DNA of 27,047 bases from CAZPEV01 sp964585635 (GTDB lineage Bacteria; Zixibacteria; MSB-5A5; GN15; JAAZOE01), in contig CAZPEV010000023.1 in NCBI GenBank assembly GCA_964585635.1, forward strand, positions 1 through 27,047, in the 5' to 3' direction. Shown one piece after another: positions 7,111 to 15,611 of the stretch. The notes beneath the pieces are model-generated. The model was given only the letters and a program-made list of their open reading frames with translations. It was not told the origin of the DNA and made no database searches. Every line of letters begins with the position of its first letter. Positions within the stretch are counted from its first letter, which is position 1. The translations under genes were made by a program, and so were the position numbers.

Positions 7111-8288
7111 GGTATAATAGGCAATGATAGCAGCGGTAGAAGTAGATATGGTTGTCCCACAAACGGTAATGTGCTCAATCCCAATAGAGCTGCCACCACC
7201 AGAAGGCGATGAAACGGTATCTCAAACCATCGCGGCCCCTGCCAGAATTCGTCATGGGGCTGCCACCATAGCCGAATCAGCTTCTTGAGCAAGAGGTTGC
7301 CGTACGCCAGAGGATGCTCGACAATCTGTCCCCCGACCGAATAGGTCCAAAAATCAGGGTCGCTGAGATCAAGGTCGTATCCCTCCGCCTGAATGGCCGA
7401 CGATGATCGGAAATTGGCCGTGGCGTAATCGGGGTCACGAATCGCGAGACGACCATAATACTGAGAGGCAAAAATCGTCCATGGAACAACCAGAAACAGA
7501 AAGGGAATCAGATACCATAGCCAGGTTCGGACCAAGAATGGCCGTCTCCTCATGTATATGATAGCGCCAAACAGCAACGCCGGCAGGGTTAAAAGCGCCG
7601 CCGTTGGCTTGGTCAGAAAGAGTATGCCGCCGACCGCTCCCGCCGCAGCCATGAGCCAGCGTTTTTCCGTGCGAAAGAAGAGATATAACAGAAAAAGAAA
7701 AACCGAAATAAGAAAAGAGGTTATCGTCTCCAGCGCCAGGATGCCGCAGGTCAGGATAAGTGGAAGATAGAGCAGTTGCACCGCCGCCGTAGTCAGTGTC
7801 AATCTCTTGTTTCCCCATAGAAGATGGGCCAGCATGCACACGATAACAAGCGATAGAGAGTCGATCACCGCATTGAACCAGCGGACGGCCTGAAAATCGT
7901 TGGCCCAGGGAAACCAGAAGATCGCCGCCATGATGGCCGGATAAACCGGGCCTGAATAAAACAGGTATTTTTGCGATTCGGGGAGGGATGGCATCCGGTA
8001 GTACAGCCAATCGATATCCTCTCCCCGCAAGTAACGCCGGTAGTACTGCCCGAAATCATTTTCAGTCCCGGATCCTTTGCCGAAGGAGTCATCGCGATCG
8101 AGATATCCCAGAATGCCGACCGCCGCCGAGGCGTAGATTCGGGCGTCCCAGAAGACCGGAAGCTGCTTGGCGGCCGACAAAAATACCAAGCGACCGACCA
8201 GCGCGATCAGAAAGATGCCGATCCACAGCCAGCGATTCGACGGGCTGTTCAGGCTGGCCAGGCTTACCCTTTCCGGTTCTGATACCAT
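7005..8288 (-). CDS. GT-C (PMT/ArnT-like) glycosyltransferase, N-terminal part, frameshifted
   Basis: This part encodes an inner-membrane glycosyltransferase of the GT-C superfamily, which moves a sugar from a polyprenyl-phosphate carrier to an acceptor outside the cytoplasm. After the first helix comes LPVFWDARIYASAAVG, with the conserved acidic residue of the first loop. About nine further helices follow, with YSGPVYPAIMAAIFW and LTKPTAALLTLPALLF as in ArnT/PMT-like proteins. The reading frame is convincing to about 7130 and then becomes an improbable cysteine/arginine-rich tail (FMPCRAIVSTPCRR), while the proper continuation lies in another frame. ATG 8288 overlaps the end of the epimerase gene by 25 bases. 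Most likely one base is missing from the sequence; a true pseudogene is the alternative. Confidence 0.88.
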   Translation of the reverse strand: MVSEPERVSLASLNSPSNRWLWIGIFLIALVGRLVFLSAAKQLPVFWDARIYASAAVGILGYLDRDDSFGKGSGTENDFGQYYRRYLRGEDIDWLYYRMPSLPESQKYLFYSGPVYPAIMAAIFWFPWANDFQAVRWFNAVIDSLSLVIVCMLAHLLWGNKRLTLTTAAVQLLYLPLILTCGILALETITSFLISVFLFLLYLFFRTEKRWLMAAAGAVGGILFLTKPTAALLTLPALLFGAIIYMRRRPFLVRTWLWYLIPFLFLVVPWTIFASQYYGRLAIRDPDYATANFRSSSAIQAEGYDLDLSDPDFWTYSVGGQIVEHPLAYGNLLLKKLIRLWWQPHDEFWQGPRWFEIPFHRLLVVAALLGLSTLPFVGQPYLLLPLLSLPIIPVFILSFMPCRAIVSTPCRRCFSWFRPAWRLFHPA

Positions 8289-9220
8289 TGCAGGGTCCTG
8301 CGCAATCCGTCCTCCAAGCCGATCTGCGGCTGCCAGCGCAGGCTGGTGCGAATTCGTTCGATGTTCAGTACCCGACGCCGAATATTGTCGATGTCGCGCC
8401 GATCGACGTGCTGGGGAACAATTTCTTTGCCGAACAATCGGGCCAAGACTGCGATCAGATCGACGATTTTTGTCTCTGTGCCAGTCCCCAAATTGAAGAC
8501 GATCCCCTCGGATTTAGGCGACAGCAGCGCCAAAAGGGTACCGTCAACGGCATCGTCGACATAGGTAAAATCGCGCGTTTGCTGACCGTCGCCGTGCACC
8601 TGGAGCGCCTGGTCTCCCTCGATCGCTTGCATGAATTTAGCGATGACGCCGCAATAAGGGTTGGCCGGATCCTGTTTGGGGCCATACACGTTGGAGTAGC
8701 GCACCATGGCCGCCGGCACGCCGTACGTCTCGTAGAAGGCGTAGCAGTAGTTCTCCCCGGCCAATTTGGAAACCGCATACGGCGAAAAGGTATGCGCTCG
8801 CTCATCCTCGCTGATCGGAATAATCCGGGGATTGCCGTAGACCGAGGCCGACGACGTGTACACCAGACGTTCCACCCCATGCTCGCGTGCCGCCATCAGA
8901 ACGTTTATCGTACCCCCGATGTTAACGGCGAAGTCGTTGCGCGGATTCTTGGTCGACACGATGATATTGCGCGCCGCCATATGCACCGCGTAATCTGCCT
9001 CCTTGACCAGTCGAGATACCAACGCCTCGTCGGTCACCGATCCCTCCACGAACTCATAATCGACGCCGGGATCGATATTGGCCAAGGAACCGGTATAGAG
9101 GTCGTCAAGCACCGTGACTTTCCCCCCGCAGCGCACCACCCGTTCGGTCAGATTGGATCCGACGAATCCGGCGCCGCCCGTCACCAGCACCCGCTTTCCC
9201 TTGAAATCAAGCTCAGTCAT
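8264..9220 (-). CDS. NAD-dependent sugar epimerase/dehydratase (extended SDR, GalE-like)
   Basis: A 318-residue extended short-chain dehydrogenase/reductase acting on nucleotide sugars. The N-terminal Rossmann motif is VTGGAGFVGSNL (about residues 13-24), followed by VTVLDDLYTG. The catalytic elements are SSASVYG (about 123-129) and YAVSKLAGE with Tyr148 and Lys152. RDFTYVDDAVDGTLLAL is the usual substrate-domain motif. ATG 9220 is preferred because GGAGATAGGAAT lies just upstream; ATG 9241 would fall inside the end of the GT2 gene. It is four bases after the GT2 gene and overlaps the GT-C gene, so it belongs to the same operon. It likely supplies an epimerised UDP-sugar for the glycan made here. 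UDP-glucose, GlcNAc and glucuronate forms cannot be told apart by eye. Confidence 0.92.
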   Translation of the reverse strand: MTELDFKGKRVLVTGGAGFVGSNLTERVVRCGGKVTVLDDLYTGSLANIDPGVDYEFVEGSVTDEALVSRLVKEADYAVHMAARNIIVSTKNPRNDFAVNIGGTINVLMAAREHGVERLVYTSSASVYGNPRIIPISEDERAHTFSPYAVSKLAGENYCYAFYETYGVPAAMVRYSNVYGPKQDPANPYCGVIAKFMQAIEGDQALQVHGDGQQTRDFTYVDDAVDGTLLALLSPKSEGIVFNLGTGTETKIVDLIAVLARLFGKEIVPQHVDRRDIDNIRRRVLNIERIRTSLRWQPQIGLEDGLRRTLQWYQNRKG

Positions 9221-9224
9221 ATTC

Positions 9225-9950
9225 CTATCTCCGCAAACCAAAACGTAGAAAGATCAGCGGGCGGACCAGGCGCCACCAGTCACGGACCGGCTTCATCTTC
9301 GTATACTGTCGCGCCGAGCCATGATAATAGACCGTGATCGGGACTTCACAGACGGTCACCCGCGGCGACCGCACCGCCTTATAGAGCAGATACGGCTCCA
9401 GTTCGTAACGATTCAGCCAGCTCTGATCGAGCCTGATCGCAGTATCGTCCAGCACAGACAGAAGAAACGCTCTGAAACCATTGGTGCCATCTGTAATCCG
9501 TCGCGCTGTCAGGATCGTAAAAATCCAGGAAAAAATACGCGTCGTTACCTCCCGAAAAACTGGGCCGTTGACCGTCCTTCCTCCCGCTAATCGCCGCGAT
9601 CCTTGAACAAATTGGGCCGCGCCGGCCCGTAGCGGTGCTAACACCTGCGGCAGTTCCGTCGGCTCGTGCTGATCATCGCCCGACATAATGACGGCGATGT
9701 CAAATCCCCGTTCCCGCCCGTACCCAAGGCCGCTGCGAATCGCTGCGCCAACGCCCAGATTGATTTCGTGGCGGATGACCACGGCCCCCGCCGCTGTGGC
9801 CTCGGCGGAAGTCCCATCGCCGGAGGCATCATCGACCACCACCACCTGATCGACTTCGCCGGTGGCGCACACTTTGGCGACCACGTCTCCAATCTTGCCG
9901 GCTTCGTTATAGGCCGGCAGAATGCAGATGACTTTCAGCCCTCTACTCAT
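9225..9950 (-). CDS. Family 2 glycosyltransferase, polyprenyl-phosphate sugar synthase (DPM1-like)
   Basis: A 241-residue cytoplasmic GT-A glycosyltransferase of family 2. It starts CILPAYNEAGKIGDVV, with VVVDDASGDGT for nucleotide binding, HEINLGVGAAIRSGL, and the metal-binding DD in IMSGDDQHEPTELP (DPM1-like proteins usually read DADGQHDP here). TDGTNGFRAF is typical of the dolichol/polyprenyl-phosphate mannose synthase group. ATG 9950 overlaps the stop of the flippase-like gene by eight bases. Its expected product, a polyprenyl-phosphate hexose, is the donor used by GT-C transferases, two of which are in this operon. The sugar identity is inference. Confidence 0.9.
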   Translation of the reverse strand: MSRGLKVICILPAYNEAGKIGDVVAKVCATGEVDQVVVVDDASGDGTSAEATAAGAVVIRHEINLGVGAAIRSGLGYGRERGFDIAVIMSGDDQHEPTELPQVLAPLRAGAAQFVQGSRRLAGGRTVNGPVFREVTTRIFSWIFTILTARRITDGTNGFRAFLLSVLDDTAIRLDQSWLNRYELEPYLLYKAVRSPRVTVCEVPITVYYHGSARQYTKMKPVRDWWRLVRPLIFLRFGLRR

Positions 9951-10953
9951 TGCTGCCCGCCTCGGCCTCAATCTGTCTCAACGACAAATGCTCGCGGCGA
10001 AGATAATAGAAGCCAACCAGCGTTATCACGAGATACTGCGTGGCGTGCATGACCAGGGCGCAGGAAAGCGCCGCTTCCTTGCCGATGCCGTAAAATCCGA
10101 GCGACAACACCGTTCCATAGTGATACACTCCCACAAAGCCGGGCGACGCCGGCACGGTGATGAGAATCGAGACCACCACGAGAATAACAAACGAGGCCGC
10201 CAAAGGCAGGTGCGACCATCCAAAGGCCAGCAGGACAAAATAATTGGACAATCCCATGATCGCCCAGATCATGAAGGTATGGTAGGTCACCCAAAATACC
10301 CGGCGCCAGTCGCGCATGAATTCCATGCCGGTGGCAAAACGGGCCGTCGTCCGTTCGATCGCAGGCCGCATCCGCCCGGGAAACAACCTCAGAAGCGCTT
10401 TGAGAATACGGCTGTCACGCTGACCTCGAGTACTCAGGTAAAGCGTCAGGATCAATCCCACCAGGCCGGTGACGATCGTCACGATAGCGCCGATTTTGAT
10501 TTCCCTGCTGATGATAAGCGGGGAAATCAAAAGGACAATCCCGAAGATGGCCAGCAAAGCCAGCAAATCAAAGACGATCCGCTCCACAAAAATCGTCGCC
10601 AGCGATGCCGATTTCGACACCTTCTCCTTGCTGGCCAACGAATAGGCCCGGACAAACTCCCCCAGGCGAAACGGCAACACGTTGTTGGCCATAAAACCGA
10701 TCATCGTGATCGAAAACAGCCGGGAAAATGATATCTTCTTAATCGGTCGAATCATATGCTCCCAGCGATAGGCGCGGAAGATCATGGTCACCATAATGAG
10801 AACAATATTGGGTATAAGCCACCAGTAGTTGGCCCTCTTCAGGGCCGTCGCCAGGGTAGCGATATCAATCTTGTAGAATAAATAGACCAGCATGGCCGCC
10901 GAAATCGCCAGCCCCAGCGCCTGCATCAGCCTCTTCTTGACTTTGGAAGTCAT
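9943..10953 (-). CDS. Flippase-like membrane protein (UPF0104 / LPG synthase TM region, YbhN-like)
   Basis: A 336-residue polytopic membrane protein with about eight helices, matching the transmembrane module of lysylphosphatidylglycerol synthases and the YbhN/AglD-like family. Typical landmarks are RAYRWEHMI after the second helix, GFMANNVLPFRLGEFVRAYS, and near the end VSILITVPASPGFVGVYHYG. There is no soluble aminoacyl-transferase domain, so it is not an LPG synthase. Members often sit in glycan loci and are proposed to move or bind lipid-linked substrates. ATG 10953 overlaps the stop of the upstream GT4 gene (ATGA), showing close coupling. Confidence 0.9.
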   Translation of the reverse strand: MTSKVKKRLMQALGLAISAAMLVYLFYKIDIATLATALKRANYWWLIPNIVLIMVTMIFRAYRWEHMIRPIKKISFSRLFSITMIGFMANNVLPFRLGEFVRAYSLASKEKVSKSASLATIFVERIVFDLLALLAIFGIVLLISPLIISREIKIGAIVTIVTGLVGLILTLYLSTRGQRDSRILKALLRLFPGRMRPAIERTTARFATGMEFMRDWRRVFWVTYHTFMIWAIMGLSNYFVLLAFGWSHLPLAASFVILVVVSILITVPASPGFVGVYHYGTVLSLGFYGIGKEAALSCALVMHATQYLVITLVGFYYLRREHLSLRQIEAEAGSNE

Positions 10954-12062
10954 CGCGCACCTGCTGTCTCGAGGCAAAGGTCAAGAAATTCCTCGGCCGC
11001 CAGATCCCAGTCAAATTGGGCGGCCCATTGCCGTCCCCCCTGCTCCAGCGCCAGACGGCGCCCCGGATCTGACAGCAGGGCCATGATTTTTTCTGCCAAT
11101 TGCCCCACGTTTCCATATTCATAGAGCAGGCCGCTGGTGCCGTCGCGCACCGAATCACGCAGTCCCGGCGAATCGGCGGCTACCACGGCCGTGCCGCAGC
11201 TGTTGGCCTCGATGTTGGTCAATCCCCAGCCTTCTCGCAGCGACGGATAGACCATCACGTGCGAACGGCAGAGATATTCCACCTTGGCCGCCGAGGACAC
11301 AAAGCCGGTGAATGCGACGGCGTCGTCCAGACCCAAGCCGCGGGTCTGTTCCTGTAAAGCCGGCAAATAATCGCCGGCGCCGATAATCGTCAAGCGGGCA
11401 TCGACCACCGCCCGGCGGACGATGGCGAAGGCGGCAATCAGATGCTGAATCGACTTATACTTCTTGATCCGCCCTAAATACAAGATCGCGGGATAGTCGA
11501 ATTTCCGATAGCCATTGTCGTTGTTGTACAAGCTGCGGTCGAGGCCGCAGTGAATCACGCGGACATTGTCACGGCGCACCCCTCGCGAGACGAGGTCAAC
11601 GGCCGTTGACTCTGAGATGACGCAAAAGCGCTTATGGCGATAGACCCACGTTAGCGGTCGCTCCGCCAGATATATATAGCTCCCCAGGACCCAGTTGATC
11701 TCCTCGAACACCGCTGTCGAAAACAGGTGTGGGATGATAATCATTGACGGCAAGCGAAGGTAAAGCGGCGTGTAAAATGGGATCTTATTGATATCCTCCA
11801 GGAAAAGATCGTACCGTTCGCGCTTCACCAGCCGCCGCAGATAAAAAGGTGCAATCAGGTTGAAGTTGTACCGGTTGCCGGTCCGAACAATTCGGATATC
11901 TTCAACTATCTCCTCGGACGGGCCGCCAGCAAAACCCGAGCACAACAGGGTGACCTCATGCCCCTTGGCGGCGATGCGGCGTAGCAACTCCTCCAGATGC
12001 ACCTCGGCACCGCCCGACATCGGGTTCTTCAGATCCTGCCAATTAAGCGCTAATATCTTCAC
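10950..12062 (-). CDS. Family 4 glycosyltransferase (GT-B fold)
   Basis: A 370-residue retaining glycosyltransferase. It begins VKILALNWQDLKNPMSGGAE, where the GGAE(V) element is the usual start of GT4 proteins. The nucleotide-sugar domain has AILYLGRIKKYKSIQHLIAA and the EX7E-type motif in SLREGWGLTNIEANSCG. I take GTG 12062 as the start because the GT4 fold begins there, an AAGG lies 9 bases upstream, and the upstream gene ends at 12073. A longer frame to 12158 would run into that gene. It is the second gene of the glycan operon. It probably adds a sugar to a lipid-linked intermediate in the cytoplasm; donor and acceptor are unknown. Confidence 0.92.
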   Translation of the reverse strand: MKILALNWQDLKNPMSGGAEVHLEELLRRIAAKGHEVTLLCSGFAGGPSEEIVEDIRIVRTGNRYNFNLIAPFYLRRLVKRERYDLFLEDINKIPFYTPLYLRLPSMIIIPHLFSTAVFEEINWVLGSYIYLAERPLTWVYRHKRFCVISESTAVDLVSRGVRRDNVRVIHCGLDRSLYNNDNGYRKFDYPAILYLGRIKKYKSIQHLIAAFAIVRRAVVDARLTIIGAGDYLPALQEQTRGLGLDDAVAFTGFVSSAAKVEYLCRSHVMVYPSLREGWGLTNIEANSCGTAVVAADSPGLRDSVRDGTSGLLYEYGNVGQLAEKIMALLSDPGRRLALEQGGRQWAAQFDWDLAAEEFLDLCLETAGAR

Positions 12063-12072
12063 GCGGAATGCC

Positions 12073-14556
12073 TTATGACCCGGCTGGTGGCGGCAGGGCG
12101 GCCGGGAGGGGCCGCTCTCGGCTGAGATCAAGCAGCAGTTGGCGCGCCTGGTAGTCATTCGGGTTGTTTTTCAGCCACGTCTCGACGGTCGTGCGCAGCA
12201 GGTCGATTTCCCTATTCTCATATAGGATACGAGTGTACTCTTTAAATGCGTCGGAGAAGTTCGGGAACGAATCAAGCGTTATTTTGAAAATCTTTCGGGC
12301 CAGTTCCCGTTCCCCTTTCTCCCGGCTGGTCAATCCCCAGATGAAATAGATTTCGGCCGCCTGGCTGTGTGGAACGCGAGCAACCAGCCCCGGAATCCGC
12401 TCTCCGCGTCCCAAGGTGGCGTACAACTGGGCGAGAAAAGCATATGATGAATAATCGTTAGGAATCGTCGCGATGGCGCGCTCGGCCTCAGCCGACGCCC
12501 CCTCGTAATCGCCCGCGCGCCGCAAGGAATCGGCCATCAGCAATAAACCGGTGGCATAATTTCCGATCAGATCCATTGCCCGAGCGTCAAAATAGACCGT
12601 GCTGTCGGCCACATAGCGGAATTTGAAGCAATTCCAGTATAATTCGTGATTGGCCGGTATATCTATCGATCCCGGCCGCTCCCCGGGAACCAGCTTATAA
12701 ACCAGGCCGCGAACCATCAGGTTTGACTCGATGCTCCGCCCCATGTACTGCTTGCAGTCGTCGGTTATCGTCAGCGACATATTTACGGGGCGCCGCCATT
12801 GATTGACGGCCAGGATTTCGTCGAATACCTGATCCTGAATCCGCTGCACGCGACGGGTGGACGTCATCCGGTAACGCAATCCGCTGATCTGCTCATCACT
12901 CCATCGGAGCGGAACGCCCATCTGGTCGCGCACCTGCCGAATGTACCAATCGCCGTTGGCCAGCGACAGATTGATGGCGGTGACATCGGGACGAAGGCCA
13001 TAAACTTCCTGCAGGCACCATATCGGGAAAGTGTCGTTGTCGCCGCCGTTGATCAATAGGGCGTTCGGCTCGCACGACACCAACATATTATAGGCAAAGT
13101 CATACGGGACAAAGTTGCGGGAGCGGTCGCAAGAGAAGTAGTTAGCCCTCAAGGGTGCCACCCCCAGAACGATGAGGACCGCCAGGATTGACATGATTGG
13201 GGTTTGCAGGGACTTCATCCGTCCGGCTAACGTCTCCCGTACCGTTTCCAGGAAGCCCGCTAATCCTATGCCGATCGCCATGCCGAACAGGATAAACCCG
13301 GGCGTGAAGAAATAATCTCGGTCGCGGACTTCAATATGCCCCTCTCCGGTGTTCGGATTCTGATGCGTCCCATCGGCGAAGTTCATATACCAAACCAAAA
13401 AGACCGTCCCCAGCAAGTTCATCAGCACCAACGGCCAGCCCACGGCCTGCCGCCGTCGAACCAACTCAAACAGCCCCAGCAGGCCGAGGACAAACAGAAA
13501 AGCAAAGTATCGACCGTTGATTCCATACTGCTGGCTGAAAAACCCCCAGAAGCCGATGCGCTTGAACAGGCCGAACTGGTTACCCCATTCTCCCCGCCTG
13601 GTCAGGGCCCGGACAATCATTTCCTGATCACCATACTGCTTGCGCTCAAAAAAGTCCCTAAAGACTTTGTAGGTCACCGGGTCATTCTGATTGATCGACG
13701 GTTTCTGCCTGGCTCGAATCGGGGTGTACAGCTGGCAGGAAAAGCCCATGATTGCCGCCAGCACCAACGCCAGAGACAGCTTCCACAGATACCGGCGGGT
13801 GACGATGGTACCGATGACCAGGGCCACCAGCCACAGGGCCGTGGCAAAGAGGAACAGGTCCAATTTGTACGCCAGCGAGAATAGGCACAATCCTGTCGCA
13901 TAAAACCGGAAATCCCGGCGATGTCTCTCTGAAACCAGGATGACTAGGAGAAAGAGCGCGGGAAGAAAGAGAAAGGTCGTCATGTGGACGCCGGTCGATA
14001 GGAAGGCGACAAAAACCGCCAGGATCAAATAGGCATCCGAGCGAAGATCCTGACGCCTGTCAACCCATCGCAGGACCAGCCAGATGATAATCATCAACAT
14101 CAGCATAGCCGGCGTATAGACCTCGGTCTCGACACAATTATTCCAATGGGTGTTCCCAAACGCGAACATCATCGTGCCGACCAGCGCGCCGATATAGGTT
14201 GACGCCAGCCGCCATCCCGCGAACTCTCCTTCCCGCCACCAGAAGCGGATTAGACGGAACGTAACCAGAAACGCAAGCATGGCCGACACGGCGCCGCAGA
14301 CGGCCGAGAGCATGTTCACCCGAGCCGAAATATCGGCCTGATACGGGATCATCGAGAACAAGCGACCCAACAGAATAAACAGCGGCGTGCCGGGAGGATG
14401 CGGAATGCCCAGAACGTAGGAGCAGGAAATAAATTCGCCGCAATCCCAAAATGACAGCGTCGGCGCCTTAGTTGCGTTATAGACCAGAAAGGTGAAGACC
14501 AAGACCAGCCCGGCCGTCACCCGCCGCAGCCGGTCGGAACCGGCCAGTTCCATCAT
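12073..14556 (-). CDS. DUF2723 membrane glycosyltransferase (TMEM260-like) with C-terminal TPR-like region
   Basis: An 827-residue protein whose N-terminal half has 10 or more membrane helices and matches DUF2723. This family is common in the FCB group and related to eukaryotic TMEM260, a protein O-mannosyltransferase. Landmarks are KAPTLSFWDCGEFI with the conserved acidic residues, then VLGIPHPPGTPLFILLGRLF, and later DNDTFPIWCLQEVYGLRPDV. The last 200 or so residues are helical repeats of TPR type (for example RRAGDYEGASAEAERAIATI). The open frame extends 112 codons further upstream, but those residues are not protein-like and overlap nusB. ATG 14556 (MMELAG) or the adjacent ATG 14553 is the plausible start. 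It is the first gene of the glycan operon, with its own promoter. Confidence 0.9.
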   Translation of the reverse strand: MMELAGSDRLRRVTAGLVLVFTFLVYNATKAPTLSFWDCGEFISCSYVLGIPHPPGTPLFILLGRLFSMIPYQADISARVNMLSAVCGAVSAMLAFLVTFRLIRFWWREGEFAGWRLASTYIGALVGTMMFAFGNTHWNNCVETEVYTPAMLMLMIIIWLVLRWVDRRQDLRSDAYLILAVFVAFLSTGVHMTTFLFLPALFLLVILVSERHRRDFRFYATGLCLFSLAYKLDLFLFATALWLVALVIGTIVTRRYLWKLSLALVLAAIMGFSCQLYTPIRARQKPSINQNDPVTYKVFRDFFERKQYGDQEMIVRALTRRGEWGNQFGLFKRIGFWGFFSQQYGINGRYFAFLFVLGLLGLFELVRRRQAVGWPLVLMNLLGTVFLVWYMNFADGTHQNPNTGEGHIEVRDRDYFFTPGFILFGMAIGIGLAGFLETVRETLAGRMKSLQTPIMSILAVLIVLGVAPLRANYFSCDRSRNFVPYDFAYNMLVSCEPNALLINGGDNDTFPIWCLQEVYGLRPDVTAINLSLANGDWYIRQVRDQMGVPLRWSDEQISGLRYRMTSTRRVQRIQDQVFDEILAVNQWRRPVNMSLTITDDCKQYMGRSIESNLMVRGLVYKLVPGERPGSIDIPANHELYWNCFKFRYVADSTVYFDARAMDLIGNYATGLLLMADSLRRAGDYEGASAEAERAIATIPNDYSSYAFLAQLYATLGRGERIPGLVARVPHSQAAEIYFIWGLTSREKGERELARKIFKITLDSFPNFSDAFKEYTRILYENREIDLLRTTVETWLKNNPNDYQARQLLLDLSRERPLPAALPPPAGS

Positions 14557-14619
14557 CCACAACCTGAACACTCCACTTCCGCTCACGTTTACGCTCGCCG
14601 CCTTTGCCAAAGAATTAAA

Positions 14620-14647
14620 AATATAACCAAAAATCGGCGGCTGTCCA
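14620..14647 (-). promoter_or_regulatory. Likely promoter of the glycan operon
   Basis: On the minus strand TGGACA (14642-14647) is followed after 16 bases by TATATT (14620-14625). It lies directly after the nusB terminator and about 64 bases before the DUF2723 start. The same TATATT and 16-base spacing occur in the rib promoter. Confidence 0.5.
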
Positions 14648-14650
14648 GCA

Positions 14651-14684
14651 TTAAAAGGGCGGGAAATCACAACCATTCCCGCCC
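14651..14684 (-). terminator. Intrinsic terminator after nusB
   Basis: A 9-bp perfect stem (GGGCGGGAA / TTCCCGCCC at 14657-14665 and 14676-14684) with a 10-base loop is followed on the minus strand by TTTTAA. It lies 23 bases after the nusB stop codon and closes the riboflavin operon. Confidence 0.85.
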
Positions 14685-14707
14685 TCATAATCCAGTTGCG
14701 GAATTCT

Positions 14708-15127
14708 CTATTGACGATCGGGGAGGGAAGGTCCGGAGATAGCGGCATCCAATATGCCGTTGACAAAGGAACTGGATTCCAGCGTGCTGTATTCTTTGGC
14801 CAAATCGATTGCCTCGTTGATGGCCACTTTGACCGGAATGTCTGGCATGAAATGAATCTCCGCGATCGCGATGCGCAGTATAATTCGATCAATCACCGCG
14901 ATTCGATCCAAGTCCCAATTCTCCGCGAGTCGAGCGATCTCGGTGTCGATGAAAGCCAGATTGGCGATGACCGTTTCCATCAGACGCCGGGCGAACTGAA
15001 GATGGTCCGTATCCAAGCCGCTGTCGGCGGCCAGATCATCAAGGATTTTGTTTCCGTCACGGGGATATATCTCATAGGCGTACAATCCCTTGAGAACCAT
15101 CTCTCGCGCTCGCCTGCGTCCGGTCAT
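14708..15127 (-). CDS. nusB: Transcription antitermination factor NusB
   Basis: A 139-residue all-helical RNA-binding protein that with S10 (NusE) acts in rRNA antitermination. It begins MTGRRRAREMVLKGLYAYEI and carries the diagnostic C-terminal segment DIPVKVAINEAIDLAKEY followed by SSSFVNGILD. Length and motifs are normal. ATG 15127 overlaps the ribH stop codon by four bases (ATGA). Its position at the end of the riboflavin operon is a common bacterial arrangement, and it would be co-transcribed under the FMN riboswitch. The terminator at 14651-14684 follows. Confidence 0.96.
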   Translation of the reverse strand: MTGRRRAREMVLKGLYAYEIYPRDGNKILDDLAADSGLDTDHLQFARRLMETVIANLAFIDTEIARLAENWDLDRIAVIDRIILRIAIAEIHFMPDIPVKVAINEAIDLAKEYSTLESSSFVNGILDAAISGPSLPDRQ

Positions 15128-15600
15128 ATCTTGTCGATCTGGTGATACAAGTTCACCATTTCAATCGCCGCTAGGGCGGCATCCCAGCCCTTGTTGCCGG
15201 CTTTGGTTCCGGCCCGCTCAATGGCCTGGTCCAGTGTATCGGCGGTGATGACCCCGAAAATAACCGGCAGGTGGCTGTCCAAGGCAATCTTGGAAATCCC
15301 TTTGGATACCTCGGCGGCGATATACTCAAAATGCGGCGTGTCACCGCGAATGATCGCTCCCAAGCAAACGATGGCGTCGAACTTCTTCGACAGCACCAAT
15401 CGCTGCGCAACATAGGGAATCTCGAACGCCCCCGGCACCCAACTGACCAGTATGTCTTTCTCTGCTGTGCCATGACGAATCAGGCAATCAAGCGCCCCTT
15501 CAAGTAATCTTGCCGTCAATAGCTCATTGTACCGGCTTACCACCAGCGCCTGTCTCTGCCCGGCGCCGTTGAGGTTTCCCGAGCTAATCGCTACTGCCAT
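15124..15600 (-). CDS. ribH: 6,7-dimethyl-8-ribityllumazine synthase
   Basis: A 158-residue enzyme that condenses 5-amino-6-ribitylaminouracil with 3,4-dihydroxybutanone 4-phosphate to give lumazine, the penultimate riboflavin step. Motifs are VVSRYNELLTARLLEGA, SWVPGAFEIP and CLGAIIRGDTPHFEYI, with catalytic His90, then VIFGVITADTLDQAIERAG and NKGWDAALAAIEM. A strong AAGGAGGT precedes ATG 15600. The gene lies 11 bases after ribBA. The family assembles into pentamers or 60-subunit shells; the sequence shows nothing unusual. Confidence 0.97.
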   Translation of the reverse strand: MAVAISSGNLNGAGQRQALVVSRYNELLTARLLEGALDCLIRHGTAEKDILVSWVPGAFEIPYVAQRLVLSKKFDAIVCLGAIIRGDTPHFEYIAAEVSKGISKIALDSHLPVIFGVITADTLDQAIERAGTKAGNKGWDAALAAIEMVNLYHQIDKI

Positions 15601-15611
15601 TATGTACCTCC

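Noticed and set aside
7988..9337. Long plus-strand open frame (449 codons) opposite the epimerase and GT-C genes
   Set aside because: It is antisense to a well-supported epimerase; its translation is arginine/histidine-rich without domain motifs, typical of a shadow frame in GC-rich DNA.
9922..10731. Plus-strand open frame opposite the flippase-like gene
   Set aside because: The translation is rich in Gln, Arg, His and Lys and lies antisense to hydrophobic membrane helices; it is a mirror of the real gene.
14557..14892. Upstream extension of the DUF2723 open frame
   Set aside because: It overlaps nusB, the terminator and the likely promoter, and the extra residues show no protein-like pattern.
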